Source of the DNA: Pseudomonas sp. MYb60
GTDB lineage: Bacteria > Pseudomonadota > Gammaproteobacteria > Pseudomonadales > Pseudomonadaceae
DNA length: 64,000 nt
Direction of reading: 5' to 3'
NCBI RefSeq assembly: GCF_002979555.1
Contig: NZ_PCOZ01000009.1
Location: 102,022 to 166,021, forward strand
The position numbers and the translations under genes were made by a program. The notes below the pieces were generated by a model. It did no database searches. It saw nothing but the letters and a program-made list of their open reading frames with translations, and was not told the DNA's origin. Below are positions 1 through 7,415 of the stretch, one piece after another (the stretch's first letter is position 1; the number at the start of each line of letters is the position of its first letter).

Positions 1-552
1 CCAAGTGTTCATGTCGTAGAAGCTGTCCTTCAGCACGATCATGTCAGCAGATCGCGACTCATCCTTGCGAGCCTTCGACTTGCCAGCGGCCAGCGCTGCC
101 TTCACTACCGCCTCACGGCGCCAGTCAGGTGTATCCAGCGGTATATCGACGGATACCGACGTGGCGACCTTGAGGCGCGCGCCCTTCAGCTGTGGCACTG
201 CCCAGGCGGTGGTCGCCTTGAACAGAAACAGCTTCGGCGCCGGGGTACTAATTAGGGACTGTAGGGCCGATATAGCCTGAACCTTGCGCCCGCGGTGCGT
301 GCTGTACTTCGCCACAAGCGCATCCCAGTGCTTGGGCTGGAGCGCACTGTGCAGGCGAGCTGATACCCAGCAATCAACCTGGGTGCGGTCGATTGTGTCG
401 GCACCACGGGAGCGGACCAGTGTCGCCAGGTCGCCGCCCTCATCCTCGTCGGCAGAGTTGTACAGCTTCTGCCATGCCTGCTTGCTTGTGTTGTCGATGG
501 CTTCGGCGGCCAGGGCCGAAACAACTGCGTTCAGTACGCCTGGATAGATCAT
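1..552 (-). CDS. Unrecognised phage protein, cut by the left edge
   Basis: The leftward frame opens with ATG at 552 and stays open to base 1, giving 184 codons without a stop. The start overlaps the ninG stop in an ATGA, so the two are probably translationally coupled. The visible part is soluble, mixed alpha/beta in character, with a Lys/Arg-rich stretch near residue 165 (KSKARKDESR). I do not recognise the family. Its place directly after ninG is where lambdoid phages often carry the late antiterminator Q, but no Q-like zinc motif is visible, so that role is only a positional guess. Confidence 0.75.
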   Translation of the reverse strand, partial: MIYPGVLNAVVSALAAEAIDNTSKQAWQKLYNSADEDEGGDLATLVRSRGADTIDRTQVDCWVSARLHSALQPKHWDALVAKYSTHRGRKVQAISALQSLISTPAPKLFLFKATTAWAVPQLKGARLKVATSVSVDIPLDTPDWRREAVVKAALAAGKSKARKDESRSADMIVLKDSFYDMNTW

Positions 553-1151
553 GCTGCAGTCCTCTTGATTTCTTTGGTCATTGCCCGGTATTTGGCCTTG
601 ATGGCCTTGATCTCATCCACGGTGTACTTGCAAGGCGGGTGCAGGCCTTCCAGCCAGGCCACCTTCTCGGCGCCGATGCGCTGCACCAGGCGAATGCGGT
701 ATTGCACGGCATTGCCGGATAGGTTGCGGTTGCACTTCACGCATTGGCGGTGGATATTCAGCGGCTCGAATCGCAGCTCTGGGCAGGCGCCGACGGAGCG
801 GTAATGACCTGCGTCCCAGCGGCTGCCGGTCATGAGGTCGCTGTCGTTCGGCGTCGAGTCGCAGCTGATGCATGGCAAGTGGGCGTCACGCAGGCGCACG
901 TACTCGTTCACCGCCGCCTGGGCTTCCCGCAAATGATCCGCCCTGTTCTTCAGCTTCTCCTTGCGGACCTTGATGTCCTTGCGCTCGATATCGGCCAAGG
1001 CCTTACGTGCCCTCGGTGCATGCCTTGGGGCGTCGATCATTGCGCAGGCCGGGCTGCACACCGCCTGCCCCATGCGCGAAGGGACGAATGAGGCCCTGCA
1101 CGTAGCGACGCGGCACTTCTTCGGCTTGGCCGGCTTCCGTTCGATGGTCAT
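549..1151 (-). CDS. ninG: NinG-type recombination protein
   Basis: 200 aa, matching the usual size of lambda NinG (Rap). The N-terminus is basic and has CRVATC and CSPAC cysteine pairs. A coiled Lys/Arg/Glu stretch (about residues 60-95) follows. The C-terminal half has CISC, then a histidine (DAGHYR) and CVKCN, the zinc-binding pattern expected of this HNH-like nuclease family, which acts on branched recombination intermediates. Start ATG 1151 was chosen because it overlaps the preceding gene's stop in ATGA; the frame extends upstream to 1289 but that part lies inside the neighbour. Early leftward operon. Confidence 0.88.
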   Translation of the reverse strand: MTIERKPAKPKKCRVATCRASFVPSRMGQAVCSPACAMIDAPRHAPRARKALADIERKDIKVRKEKLKNRADHLREAQAAVNEYVRLRDAHLPCISCDSTPNDSDLMTGSRWDAGHYRSVGACPELRFEPLNIHRQCVKCNRNLSGNAVQYRIRLVQRIGAEKVAWLEGLHPPCKYTVDEIKAIKAKYRAMTKEIKRTAA

Positions 1152-1450
1152 ACCGCCTCCTTGGCTTTCTGCTGCTCTGAGGTGAAGTTGCCGCGGAGGG
1201 GCATCAACTTGTATTCGCAAATTGGCCCGCGCATGACGTGGGCCTTGCGGCGCGCCTCCAGTGGCTCGCCACCGACCTCGATAACCCAAATCTGGCTCCC
1301 AGTCGTATTCCGGTACTCAACCCCTTCCCAGAAATACACAGCTGGTGAACCGAGGCTTTCCACCAAGGAGACAGTTCTACCTACGTTCGCTTCACGTGCG
1401 CGGCGATCAACGATCATTGCCAGGTCGCCCGACTTGAAGTTATGGCTCAT
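1148..1450 (-). CDS. Small conserved-looking phage protein
   Basis: 100 aa, lying between ninB and ninG with 4-bp overlaps at both ends, so it belongs to the same coupled operon. It begins NFKSGDLAMIVDRR and contains beta-rich segments such as QIWVIEVGG, which suggests a small SH3-like or beta-barrel fold. That is inference from residue pattern only. Function is unknown. Confidence 0.75.
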   Translation of the reverse strand: MSHNFKSGDLAMIVDRRAREANVGRTVSLVESLGSPAVYFWEGVEYRNTTGSQIWVIEVGGEPLEARRKAHVMRGPICEYKLMPLRGNFTSEQQKAKEAV

Positions 1451-1917
1451 GCGGCCTCCTGGCTAAGCAGGTCAGAGAAGTACACGCCCTGCCCGGTGAA
1501 GTAGTTGACGATGCGATCGGTGTACTTAATGCCTTGGGATCGATTGAAGAGGCTTGTTACCGGCATCCCGTCAGGGCCGAACAGATTGCAGCCGCCCATC
1601 AGCGAAAGCTTCCGCTCGTACGTCAGGTGGCGCATAACCTGGTACCAGTCAGCTTGGAACCCGGCGTCCTCGTTCAGCAGGACCTGTACACCGAAGTGCA
1701 ACTTGCAGTACCGGCGCGCATCTTCCGGCTCGCCGATCTGAGTCATCTCGGAGATGCGCTTGTACATCGCGAACCACAGGCGGTTCTGGTCCAGGGTGCG
1801 GTCCTTGCCCGGGCGAAGGCTCACAACCACAAAGTGCTTGTCCTCGAACATCTTGGACATGCGGGTGATGGCCTCGGTGAGCATGGAGCGGCAGTTGACG
1901 CTGATCTTGTCTGTCAT
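1447..1917 (-). CDS. ninB: NinB-type recombination protein
   Basis: 156 aa. It carries the NinB signature region DRTLDQNRLWFAMYKRISEM (about residues 37-56), followed by EDARRYCKLHFGVQVL and a C-terminal segment around YTDRIVNYFTGQG. NinB (Orf) of lambda is an ssDNA/SSB-binding recombination mediator that helps annealing proteins load. Start ATG 1917 has AAGGTGA about 7 bases upstream and overlaps the stop of the small upstream gene; an in-frame ATG at 1938 is less well placed. It overlaps the next gene by 4 bp. Confidence 0.88.
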   Translation of the reverse strand: MTDKISVNCRSMLTEAITRMSKMFEDKHFVVVSLRPGKDRTLDQNRLWFAMYKRISEMTQIGEPEDARRYCKLHFGVQVLLNEDAGFQADWYQVMRHLTYERKLSLMGGCNLFGPDGMPVTSLFNRSQGIKYTDRIVNYFTGQGVYFSDLLSQEAA

Positions 1918-2090
1918 TTGCGCGTCACCTTTTTCCAAAGCTGAGCCGCCGGATACAAAATTGGGTACGTCAGCGGCAGGGTTACGATCAGCAAAGCAGC
2001 GCCTAGGTCAACGATGGCGAACGCGAGGTCTCGGCAGTAGGACGGGAAGCCGGTGAAGGTCTTCTTGTACATCCTCAGAAATTCCTTCAT
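1914..2090 (-). CDS. Small membrane protein (58 aa)
   Basis: A short frame from ATG 2090 to TGA 1914. It overlaps the stop of the Ea22-like gene (ATGA at 2087-2090) and the ninB start (1914-1917), so both ends are coupled. The protein has a basic N-terminus (MKEFLRMYKK), one hydrophobic segment at about residues 23-48 (with LGAALLIVTLPL) and a basic tail (LWKKVTRK), typical of a small single-pass inner-membrane protein. Function unknown. Support is the exact overlaps and the clear hydrophobic profile. Confidence 0.65.
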   Translation of the reverse strand: MKEFLRMYKKTFTGFPSYCRDLAFAIVDLGAALLIVTLPLTYPILYPAAQLWKKVTRK

Positions 2091-2527
2091 GGCTGCTCTC
2101 CCTTGCCCATGACTGCGTCGACCGACCAGTCTTTGTGCTTAGCCCGAAGGCGGCTCAGTTCGCCAGCCAACTTTGCGCGGCTTGACGCAAGCGCCTCGTT
2201 CTCGGCCTTGAGCTGGTCGCGCTCGCCCTTGAGCTCAACAACCATCTCAAGCAACGCTTCGCCGTCGCTGTTCATGTCGGCGTCGAGCGCATTGCCAATC
2301 GCGCCCATATCCATGCAAGCGGCAAGAAGCATGCGCTGGTTGCGCTCGTTCTCTGCGATCAGGGCCAGGACCGCGCCGGGCCCACAGGCCGCAATGAACT
2401 CTGCATCCGGAATACTGAAATAAGGACGCTTGAAGCACTCAGCGGTGTACCACCGCCCCTCTCCAACTTCGCCACCCCAGTTCTTCGCCTCGGATGCTGC
2501 ACGCTTCAGCTCGGTGTAGTCGGTCAT
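2087..2527 (-). CDS. Ea22-like / ead-type phage protein
   Basis: 146 aa. The N-terminal 55 residues contain the pattern seen in Ead/Ea22-type proteins: SEAKNWGGEVGEGRW, then DAEFIAACGPGAVLALIAEN. The rest is a helical coiled coil (about residues 85-130, ELKGERDQLKAENEAL). Such proteins are variable early products of lambdoid and Pseudomonas phages with no settled function. It starts 2 bases after the DnaC-like stop and overlaps the next small gene by 4 bp. Confidence 0.75.
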   Translation of the reverse strand: MTDYTELKRAASEAKNWGGEVGEGRWYTAECFKRPYFSIPDAEFIAACGPGAVLALIAENERNQRMLLAACMDMGAIGNALDADMNSDGEALLEMVVELKGERDQLKAENEALASSRAKLAGELSRLRAKHKDWSVDAVMGKGEQP

Positions 2528-2528
2528 G

Positions 2529-3338
2529 TCAGAAACCCTCCTTGCCGCGCTGCGATTCCCACTCGAACGGGATGACGATCACCCCGCCCTCCCGAAGTCG
2601 ATCAATGCAACGATCGCCAATGGCGTCTGGTAGAGCCTTGCCGTCGAGGTTGGAGACAATCACCGTGGGGCGCATCTGCTCGTACCGGCCGTTGATGATT
2701 GCGAACAGCGTGGTCAGCTCGAAGTCGCTGGGCTTCTCCTTGCTGACGCCGATCTCGTCCAGAATGAGCAGCGAGGGGCTGATCAGGCTCGACAGGATCT
2801 GGCTTTCGCTCTGGTCGCTGGTGCGGTCGTAGGTCGCCCGGATGGCCTGCAGCACGGAGCCGATGGTGCGGTACACAGCAGTGGCGCTGGACCTGGCCAT
2901 GATCTCGTTGGCGATCGCCACGGACAGGTGCGTCTTGCCGGTACCGGGCTTGCCCAGCAACAACAGGCAGCGGCCAGCCTCGGCGATCTGCTTGAACTCG
3001 GCGGCGTACCGGCGGCAGGTGTTGAGCGCCTTCCGCTGTTCGGCGGTTGTGGCGATGTACCCATCTAGGGTTTTACTGGCGAAACGCTTTGGAATCAGTG
3101 CGGCACCGAGCTTGCGCTCCATGGCCATGCGTAACTCCATCGCCTTGTTTGCCAGATCGGCAGCCTCGGTCTTCTCGCGTGCGAGACGGCTGCACTCAGG
3201 GCAGGCACTTTTCAACTCCTTGCCAAGCACCGGGAATACCTTTTGCTCGAAAGCACCGTGAAGCTCACAGTCTCCTGGCTGGATGCGAGTTCCTGGTGGG
3301 AGCTCAGGTGTGGATTGCTCTGCGGGCTCAGATCGCAT
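2529..3338 (-). CDS. DnaC-like helicase loader (AAA+ ATPase)
   Basis: 269 aa. Near the N-terminus Cys and His residues (CELHG, then CPECSRL) form a likely zinc site. An AAA+ core follows with Walker A GKPGTGKT (about residue 140), Walker B LLILDEIG (about 190), sensor-1 region TVIVSNLDG and a C-terminal arginine-rich stretch IGDRCIDRLREGG. This matches DnaC/IstB-type loaders that place the replicative helicase at the phage origin, the role of lambda P. The start overlaps the end of the O-like gene by 11 bp, the usual O-P pairing. Confidence 0.88.
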   Translation of the reverse strand: MRSEPAEQSTPELPPGTRIQPGDCELHGAFEQKVFPVLGKELKSACPECSRLAREKTEAADLANKAMELRMAMERKLGAALIPKRFASKTLDGYIATTAEQRKALNTCRRYAAEFKQIAEAGRCLLLLGKPGTGKTHLSVAIANEIMARSSATAVYRTIGSVLQAIRATYDRTSDQSESQILSSLISPSLLILDEIGVSKEKPSDFELTTLFAIINGRYEQMRPTVIVSNLDGKALPDAIGDRCIDRLREGGVIVIPFEWESQRGKEGF

Positions 3339-4185
3339 AGGAACCGTCCTCCCGCTGGATCAGTCCGTCGGTGTAGTTGCGATCTGCGAAACCGGTGTGG
3401 CGAGATTGCGAAGCCGGAACCGGCGCGGATTCAGCTAGTCGCTTGATCACCCAGGACGCCTTGAAACCCTGCCAGCCCGAATTCAGCGCTTCGGTGATTG
3501 CAGCGTCAGCGGCGATCCCGGCCTCGGCGCACTTGGCCAGTTCGGCGTTAACGGTCGACCAGACAGTTGCGGTCACTGCGGCGCGCTTGGCCTTGCGCTG
3601 GGTCAGCCAGTCGGCCAGCAGTTGCTCGGGGATACTGTGCGGGTTGTCGGCCAGCAACTGCGCCATGCCGAACGGAGCCTTGCGATCAAGCTTCGCCAGT
3701 TCGGTTTTTGGTTGGGGCGGATTAATCTCTTTCGAAGAAAGAGTTAATAGGGGTTCTTTCTTTGTATAAAGAAGGGAAGTTGCCGTTTTGGTCTCACTCA
3801 CATCAGGTCTCAGTGAGACGATTTGGGCTGAGTGAGACGTTTTGGTCTCAGTGAGATTGACTGGCTTTTCTTCGTAGAAGGACCACTCACGGGTTGGCGA
3901 AATGCCAATCTCACCGCGGCTACCACCAACGCGGTAAATGATCTTGCGCTCGAGCAAATGGCTGATCGCCTTCGAAGTAACGTCGCGTCGCATATTCGTC
4001 AGCTTGCCCAGGTCATCAGCAGTCAGGCGGCGAGTCTCAAGCTGAAAGCCGATCGTTTGACGGGCAATAGCCATTACGACGCGAAGCTCTCTGGCTGGCA
4101 GATCAACTGACGCCAAAGACTCCATCAAATTGTTGTCCATTCGGGTGAACCCCCGAGGGTTGTGTATCGGAACAATGTTTGGCAT
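3328..4185 (-). CDS. Phage replication initiator, O-like (winged helix)
   Basis: 285 aa. Residues 14-105 form the phage O N-terminal winged-helix domain: RMDNNLMESLASVDLPAREL, then VMAIARQTIGF and LTNMRRDVTSKAISHLLERK, ending in a beta wing. The middle (about 110-160) is low complexity and is encoded by iteron-like repeats, like the origin inside lambda O. The C-terminal part (about 170-260) is helical and would contact the loader encoded next. Inferred role: bind the prophage origin and recruit the helicase through the DnaC-like partner. Confidence 0.88.
   Translation of the reverse strand: MPNIVPIHNPRGFTRMDNNLMESLASVDLPARELRVVMAIARQTIGFQLETRRLTADDLGKLTNMRRDVTSKAISHLLERKIIYRVGGSRGEIGISPTREWSFYEEKPVNLTETKTSHSAQIVSLRPDVSETKTATSLLYTKKEPLLTLSSKEINPPQPKTELAKLDRKAPFGMAQLLADNPHSIPEQLLADWLTQRKAKRAAVTATVWSTVNAELAKCAEAGIAADAAITEALNSGWQGFKASWVIKRLAESAPVPASQSRHTGFADRNYTDGLIQREDGSYAI
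3785..3858. repeat. Iteron-like repeats inside the O-like gene, candidate phage origin
   Basis: Four related copies of a partly palindromic unit (GGTCTCAGTGAGA) lie at 3790-3800 (partial), 3806-3818, 3826-3837 (two changes) and 3844-3856, linked by CGTTTTG/CGATTTG. The copies recur every 18-20 bp. Position in the middle of the initiator gene matches the lambda origin. An AT-rich stretch lies at 3715-3780. Origin function is inferred. Confidence 0.6.
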
Positions 4186-4210
4186 GATTTCTCTCGCTAA
4201 CCGCTGTAGA

Positions 4211-4240
4211 AGAAGCCGACCTTGACCGTCGGCTTTTTTG
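4211..4240. terminator. Hairpin with T tract between two leftward genes
   Basis: AAGCCGAC and GTCGGCTT form an 8-bp stem with a short loop, followed on the + strand by a T run (TTTTTT). On the leftward strand the hairpin is preceded by A's and followed by TTCTTCT, so it could slow leftward transcription between the 4251 gene and the O-like gene or stop rightward transcripts. Confidence 0.5.
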
Positions 4241-4250
4241 TGTCTGGAAT

Positions 4251-4865
4251 TCAGGCGATTGATTTCAGTGCTGGCTTGGCGTTGAGCAGTGCCTCAGCTT
4301 TCCGGCGCAACTCTCCAGCCTTCGCTTCAACCTGGCGGCATTGCTTGGCGAACGCTGGAAGGTGCGGCAGGTCCTGCTCGCACATCACCTGGTCGTCAAA
4401 TACTTCGCTGCCGGTGTCGATGACATCGCCCAGTGCGCGGATCAGTGCACCGAAGCTCTTGTTGGCGCATTGGTCGCTGGTTATCTGGCGGGCGCCGGTC
4501 AAGCCGTGGCGGCTTGCCAGCTCGTTCAGGCAGTGATCTCGATATTCAGGCTCAAGGGCGCAGACCCATGACTCCTCCAGCCAGGACGGCATTTCTTGAT
4601 CGCCGTTCAGCCACCGCTGTACACGCTTGAGCCAACGGCTAGTCGCCTTCAAGAACTCGCCGACTTCGCCTGTCAGTTCCGGCGAGTTGAAATCCGGCAC
4701 TTCCTTCTTCTTGGCGCGATCTGGTATCGACAGGTGCAGTTCGCGGCTCAGCGCCTGGGCGAAGTCGTCCTGGCTCAAGCTGGTGCGGGCGATCTGGTTT
4801 TGAGCATGAGCGACCAGCACCTGATCACGGGTTTGTACGGTGTGTCTGGAACTGGACGTTTGCAT
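4251..4865 (-). CDS. Unrecognised early phage protein between Cro and O
   Basis: 204 aa, soluble and largely helical. Features: a polar N-terminus, a Trp-rich middle (RWLKRVQRWLNGDQEMPSWL, residues about 78-97), and a helical C-terminus rich in Ala/Glu/Arg. It sits in the slot that carries cII or other early regulators in lambdoid phages, but no helix-turn-helix is obvious. I do not assign a function. The start ATG 4865 is preceded by AGAAGAGAGCAGT, a usable purine-rich region. Confidence 0.75.
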   Translation of the reverse strand: MQTSSSRHTVQTRDQVLVAHAQNQIARTSLSQDDFAQALSRELHLSIPDRAKKKEVPDFNSPELTGEVGEFLKATSRWLKRVQRWLNGDQEMPSWLEESWVCALEPEYRDHCLNELASRHGLTGARQITSDQCANKSFGALIRALGDVIDTGSEVFDDQVMCEQDLPHLPAFAKQCRQVEAKAGELRRKAEALLNAKPALKSIA

Positions 4866-4915
4866 GGGGACTGCTCTCTTCTAATCTGGCGTCAATGGAG
4901 CGGAGGACAGGGGTT

Positions 4916-5155
4916 TCAGGCTGCCGTCTTCTTCGGATGGGCCTCTGAAAGAAGCCAAGAAGGCTCGAATGGCTTGCCATTCGCAGAAGCTAGGGCGGCG
5001 ATTCTTTCTGCGTACCGTGTCTCTCCGGTGTATTCGGTACGGGGCAAGCATTCAGCTGTGAGCCACTTGTAAACGGCACGAGGCGTCTTGCCGCATGCCA
5101 GGGCAACCACCGGAACGCCGCCGGCATCATCAATTGATTTTTTAAGCGGGCTCAT
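4916..5155 (-). CDS. Cro-like / YdaS-type HTH regulator
   Basis: 79 aa. The N-terminal half is a helix-turn-helix of the Cro/YdaS type: LKKSIDDAGGVPVVALACGK then TPRAVYKWLTAECLPR, where helix 3 would read DNA. It is the first gene after P_R and divergent from the S24 repressor, the classic place of Cro. GGAGG lies 6 bases before the ATG. Expected role: repress the operators between 5175 and 5246 and favour lytic growth. The family placement rests on motif and position. Confidence 0.8.
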   Translation of the reverse strand: MSPLKKSIDDAGGVPVVALACGKTPRAVYKWLTAECLPRTEYTGETRYAERIAALASANGKPFEPSWLLSEAHPKKTAA

Positions 5156-5174
5156 GTGGCCTCCAGGCGAAATA

Positions 5175-5246
5175 TGAACTTGCAGTACATATTATGTCGG
5201 AACTGAAAGTACATGCAAGCGCATGAGATATTGAACCTATGGTTCA
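5175..5246. promoter_or_regulatory. O_R-like operator cluster (three 15-bp sites)
   Basis: Three copies of a 15-bp dyad lie between the Cro-like gene and the repressor: TGAACTTGCAGTACA (5175-5189), GGAACTGAAAGTACA (5199-5213) and the perfect TGAACCTATGGTTCA (5232-5246). Centre spacings are 24 and 33 bp. The third spans the repressor's own ATG (5239-5241). The same dyad recurs at 10635-10751. They are very likely the binding sites of the S24 repressor and the Cro-like protein. Confidence 0.75.
5189..5218 (-). promoter_or_regulatory. P_R-like early promoter
   Basis: On the leftward strand TTGCAT (5218-5213) and TAATAT (5194-5189) are separated by 18 bp. The operator at 5199-5213 lies in the spacer and touches the -35, and the one at 5175-5189 touches the -10, so repressor binding would block RNA polymerase. 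It drives the Cro-like gene and the replication operon. Confidence 0.65.
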
Positions 5247-6117
5247 GATAGAAGATATTCGCGCTGCCTTTGTTGCGCGCCTGAAAAAATCCTTGGCCGC
5301 CCGCGGAATCGATCTGTGGGGCGCAGGCGCTCGCTTAGCCGAAATAACCAAGGTCACCCCGAAAGCATCCAGCAAATGGCTTAATGGCGAGTCAATGCCA
5401 GGCCCTGCGAAAATGCAGGCTATTGCGCAGGCACTTGATGTCAAAGTCGAGTGGTTGCAGCACGGATCTGGCGAGGGGCCTGATGCTTCTTTTGCCCCTG
5501 GCATTGATATTCCTGCTGATGAGTCTTCAGCGGAAGCCCCATTATTGTCGGCGGCAGACATGGTTCGGCAGATGTTGGCGACGAAAGGCAAGAGCCTTTC
5601 GGAGGACGCCCGCGCCAGATTGCTGGCAGCTGCAGAGCAAAGCGACTCAGGAAATGTTATCCATGTCGACTTCTCCCGCCCAGGCCAGGTCGGCGACGAG
5701 GTGTGGATTGCGCACTACGACGTGCGTGCGGCGATGGGCGGCGGGCAGATCCCGCACGAATACCCGGAAATGCTTCAGGACGTACGAGTCAGCCCGAAGC
5801 ACCTGCGCGACCTGGGCGTCACCTTCAAAGAACACTTCCACCTCAAGATGATCACCGGCTGGGGTCAGTCGATGGCGCCGACGATCAAGGATCGCGACCC
5901 GTTGCTCGTCGACATTACGATCAGGGAGTTCACCGGGGATGGCATCTATCTCTTCTCCCACGATGACATGCTGTACGTGAAGCGCCTGCAGAAGAAAGGC
6001 AAAGACCGCTTCAAGATGATTTCGGACAACAAGCACCACGATCCCGAGGACATCCGGGTGGATGACACGCACATCCTTGCTCGAGTGCTTTACGTGTGGA
6101 ACGGACAACCGGTGTGA
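5239..6117 (+). CDS. CI-like prophage repressor, S24 peptidase family
   Basis: 292 aa. The N-terminal HTH (about residues 10-70) includes RLAEITKVTPKASSKWLNGE, a linker follows, and the C-terminal LexA/CI-type S24 domain has GWGQSMAPTIKDRDPLLVD with the nucleophile Ser and YVKRLQKK with the general-base Lys. A Gly/Ala-rich candidate self-cleavage region, RAAMGGGQ, precedes it. It maintains lysogeny and should be inactivated by RecA-stimulated self-cleavage. There is no clear Shine-Dalgarno, and an operator covers the start codon, so the main transcript may be leaderless, as lambda cI is from P_RM. Confidence 0.92.
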   Translation: MVQIEDIRAAFVARLKKSLAARGIDLWGAGARLAEITKVTPKASSKWLNGESMPGPAKMQAIAQALDVKVEWLQHGSGEGPDASFAPGIDIPADESSAEAPLLSAADMVRQMLATKGKSLSEDARARLLAAAEQSDSGNVIHVDFSRPGQVGDEVWIAHYDVRAAMGGGQIPHEYPEMLQDVRVSPKHLRDLGVTFKEHFHLKMITGWGQSMAPTIKDRDPLLVDITIREFTGDGIYLFSHDDMLYVKRLQKKGKDRFKMISDNKHHDPEDIRVDDTHILARVLYVWNGQPV

Positions 6118-6121
6118 CGCT

Positions 6122-6355
6122 ATGTCCCTGACCAAACCTAACCAAGAGCTACGCCGCAACCTGAAAAATGCTGCCGCACTCCTTGAAGATGCAGCGCAAG
6201 CCTTGTTTGCGAAGGCTAAGAAGCTCCCCGACGCAGAATTCCTTTCAGAGATGGAGAGAATCGGAAAGCTCAACGAGTGCATTGACACGCTTGAGGCGTA
6301 TGCAAAGGAAGTGAAAGCTGGGCGTATCAATCGCGATGTGGAACAACGCAAATGA
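6122..6355 (+). CDS. Small helical phage protein
   Basis: 77 aa, starting 4 bases after the repressor stop. It is almost entirely helical and charged (RRNLKNAAALLEDAAQALFA, then MERIGKLNECIDTLEAYAKE), suggesting a small coiled-coil protein. The in-frame ATG at 6062 lies inside the repressor and is less likely. It overlaps the next gene by 4 bp. Function unknown; position suggests co-expression with the repressor in lysogens. Confidence 0.65.
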   Translation: MSLTKPNQELRRNLKNAAALLEDAAQALFAKAKKLPDAEFLSEMERIGKLNECIDTLEAYAKEVKAGRINRDVEQRK

Positions 6356-6570
6356 CAGCATGGCGAGAGCAAAGCTTCTGGAGCAAGTATTGGGTCTGGG
6401 CCTGGCTGGCGTTCATGACCGTCTTTATCGCCTGCACTGGCGCGTTCTGGCTGAGTGATGGTTCATCTAATCGCAAGCGAGTCTTCAGCCCCGGCTTCGT
6501 TGTACTCTGTGCCATCGTGGCTGTGGTTGAGCTGATAGCGCTGAACCACTTCTATGGGGAGCGTAGGTAA
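6352..6570 (+). CDS. Small two-helix membrane protein
   Basis: 72 aa with two predicted membrane segments (about residues 13-34, WVWAWLAFMTVFIACTGAFW, and 46-64, PGFVVLCAIVAVVELIAL) joined by a basic loop (SNRKR). Overlaps the upstream gene in ATGA and abuts the next. Small membrane proteins beside a repressor are often lysogenic-conversion or superinfection-exclusion products, but nothing here proves that. Confidence 0.7.
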   Translation: MTAWREQSFWSKYWVWAWLAFMTVFIACTGAFWLSDGSSNRKRVFSPGFVVLCAIVAVVELIALNHFYGERR

Positions 6571-6825
6571 ATGGCAGATCTCATGGAAAAGCTCGACGGC
6601 CCCAGGACCGCCCAGCAGGAACTGTTCTACGACCTTGAAGACGCCTCGGCAGTAATCGCCTGGTCGGTAAGCGAGCTGACCGCTATCGCGGGGGTCGAAA
6701 GATCACAGGATGAAGCAATCGCCCTGATGAAGATGTGTGCCCTGCTCGCTGTTCAGCAAGCAAAGCTCGCCGGGTATGCGGATGAGGTTAGGGATCAGCG
6801 CATCACCAGGGCGAAACCGGAATAG
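6571..6825 (+). CDS. Small hypothetical phage protein
   Basis: 84 aa, beginning immediately after the preceding stop (TAAATG), with GGGGAG about 10 bases upstream. The sequence is helical and acidic in the first half (EKLDGPRTAQQELFYDLEDA), and the second half has an amphipathic run (IALMKMCALLAVQQAKLAGY). Third gene of the repressor-linked group 6122-6825. Function not recognised. Confidence 0.65.
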   Translation: MADLMEKLDGPRTAQQELFYDLEDASAVIAWSVSELTAIAGVERSQDEAIALMKMCALLAVQQAKLAGYADEVRDQRITRAKPE

Positions 6826-6899
6826 TAGTTTTCTTTTAATGTATGCGAGCGCAGCCCATTGCGGATGCCAAAGGAATGCAGATGCGGAGCATTGCGTGA

Positions 6900-7415
6900 A
6901 TGGCACAGCCTTCAAAAATATCCTATGAAGAAGCAATAGCTGGCCTTGAAGTAGAAAAGCATTGGGTTGCTGGCGACTCCATCGAGTGGGTTCAAACGTC
7001 AGTCAAGCAGTGGCCTTCAAGCTTCAAATTCCGAACCGCGCTTCTAGTCGGCAATGTGCGACCAGAGGGGCTATTCCTGCAACTCGACTACAAACCAAGC
7101 CTAATTCAGGATGTGCCGGACAAGCTTTACATGACCCTGCTTGTCAATAACGCACGCGTCTTCGGGATAGATGAGAACGGATCATCGAATCATGTGAATA
7201 AGGTCGGTATCGGGAAGGAGTTTTTCATGCAGAAAATTTCCCATCCGCACATCCATTTGCCGGTTCCTGAGGCTTCATACGGTTACATCGAGCCCCTTGA
7301 AGCGCAGCCCGTCTCAAGCTTGTGGCAGGTATTCCTAAGTCGTGCCAATATCATTGGCGCACCACCTATAAATCTTCCGACGGAAAACGATGAGCCACAA
7401 ATGAGGTTGATATGA
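6900..7415 (+). CDS. Unknown protein, first gene of a two-gene lysogen module
   Basis: 171 aa, soluble, beta-rich, with a histidine-rich stretch KISHPHIHLPVPEASYGYIE (about residues 113-132) that could be a metal or active site. I do not recognise the family. It overlaps the DUF1828-type gene downstream by 4 bp, so the two are translated together. Lying between O_R and O_L, it should be expressed in lysogens, like rexA of lambda. A role in immunity or exclusion, or a toxin-antitoxin pair, is inference from arrangement only. Confidence 0.75.
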   Translation: MAQPSKISYEEAIAGLEVEKHWVAGDSIEWVQTSVKQWPSSFKFRTALLVGNVRPEGLFLQLDYKPSLIQDVPDKLYMTLLVNNARVFGIDENGSSNHVNKVGIGKEFFMQKISHPHIHLPVPEASYGYIEPLEAQPVSSLWQVFLSRANIIGAPPINLPTENDEPQMRLI

